The translations under genes and the position numbers were made by a program. Positions 63,811 through 64,000 of a stretch of DNA of 64,000 nucleotides are shown here, piece after piece (the stretch's first letter is position 1; the number at the start of each line of letters is the position of its first letter). Origin of the DNA: Megaustenia siamemsis (Eukaryota; Mollusca; Gastropoda; Stylommatophora; Ariophantidae); NCBI GenBank assembly GCA_032433765.1, contig JAVIAB010000139.1, forward strand, positions 39,365,397 through 39,429,396. Direction: 5' to 3'. The notes below the pieces were generated by a model. That model saw nothing but the letters and a program-made list of their open reading frames with translations, did no database searches and was not told where the DNA came from.

Positions 63811-64000
63811 CAATGAATAAAATAATGAACAAAATGTTTTCTTTCCGATAATCTTACTTCAGGAAGTGACGTTGTTTGCCGAAACGAAATTCTTTCTCGG
63901 ATATTAACACACATTTGATCGGTCTGATAACATCCGCCGTGAAATCAAATCAGTTTTTATTTCCCTCGTCGACACGGCTTTCCTTACACATTCACCTCAT
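63811..64000. other. unassigned right edge
   Basis: No element recognised to the end of the window. Confidence 0.4.

Noticed and set aside
63850..63900. Another hammerhead-like GCCGAAACGA motif
   Set aside because: No CTGA box or stem II precedes it at the right spacing, so it is probably chance.

Overview
This window looks like a gene-poor, repeat-saturated stretch of an animal nuclear genome. It is AT-rich. It holds no recognisable host gene, no rRNA and no free-standing tRNA gene. It does hold many truncated non-LTR retrotransposons (LINEs), several tRNA-derived SINE families, two Penelope-like element (PLE) remnants with GIY-YIG endonuclease sequence, Tc1/mariner and Tigger-type DNA transposon debris, and long minisatellites. 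This mixture of RTE-like LINEs with non-polyA tails, tRNA SINEs and PLEs suggests an invertebrate, most likely a lophotrochozoan such as a mollusc. That placement is inference from the repeats, not from a host gene.

Layout. 1-960: a 39-bp minisatellite, then a 61-bp triplication made from a LINE C-terminus. 961-4680: AT-rich spacer with one SINE and CATT-rich simple sequence. 4690-7350: a very long 24/26-bp minisatellite. 7350-16800: spacer with SINE-3 copies, a LINE-C inserted in a LINE-B, a LINE-B inserted in a LINE-D, and a LINE fragment with RNase H. 17000-18430: a 51-bp in-frame repeat (S/T/P-rich reading frame) followed by a LINE-B insertion. 18860-20320: about 33 copies of a 44-bp satellite carrying CRE-like TGACGTCA sites. 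20800-29720: LINE, SINE, PLE and Tc1 remnants plus (AT)n tracts. 30739-34318: a three-element nest in which each insertion is bounded by its own target-site duplication. 34550-41480: SINE-2, a PLE interrupted by a Tigger-like MITE, and a LINE-D interrupted by a SINE. 41480-45545: an 18-bp minisatellite split by an apparently intact RTE-like LINE (980-aa ORF), the only convincingly intact coding sequence in the window. 45600-48900: LINE-B, a SINE, a 650-bp palindrome and a truncated sister copy of the intact LINE. 49200-51165: a purine-rich tract and a PLE whose GIY-YIG domain has expanded into a 39-bp coding minisatellite. 51400-53406: a LINE-D inserted in a LINE-D. 53400-64000: diverged SINEs, a SINE palindrome, A/T and 38-bp minisatellites, and a recent segmental duplication.

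How the parts relate. The one intact LINE could supply endonuclease and reverse transcriptase for its truncated sister (48.6 kb) and possibly for short non-coding elements sharing its 3' terminus (23.2 and 29.7 kb). LINE-B, -D and -E all end in GAT-type trinucleotide tails. Their target-site duplications allow the order of several insertions to be read directly. All LINE, SINE and repeat family letters are labels for use within this window only.
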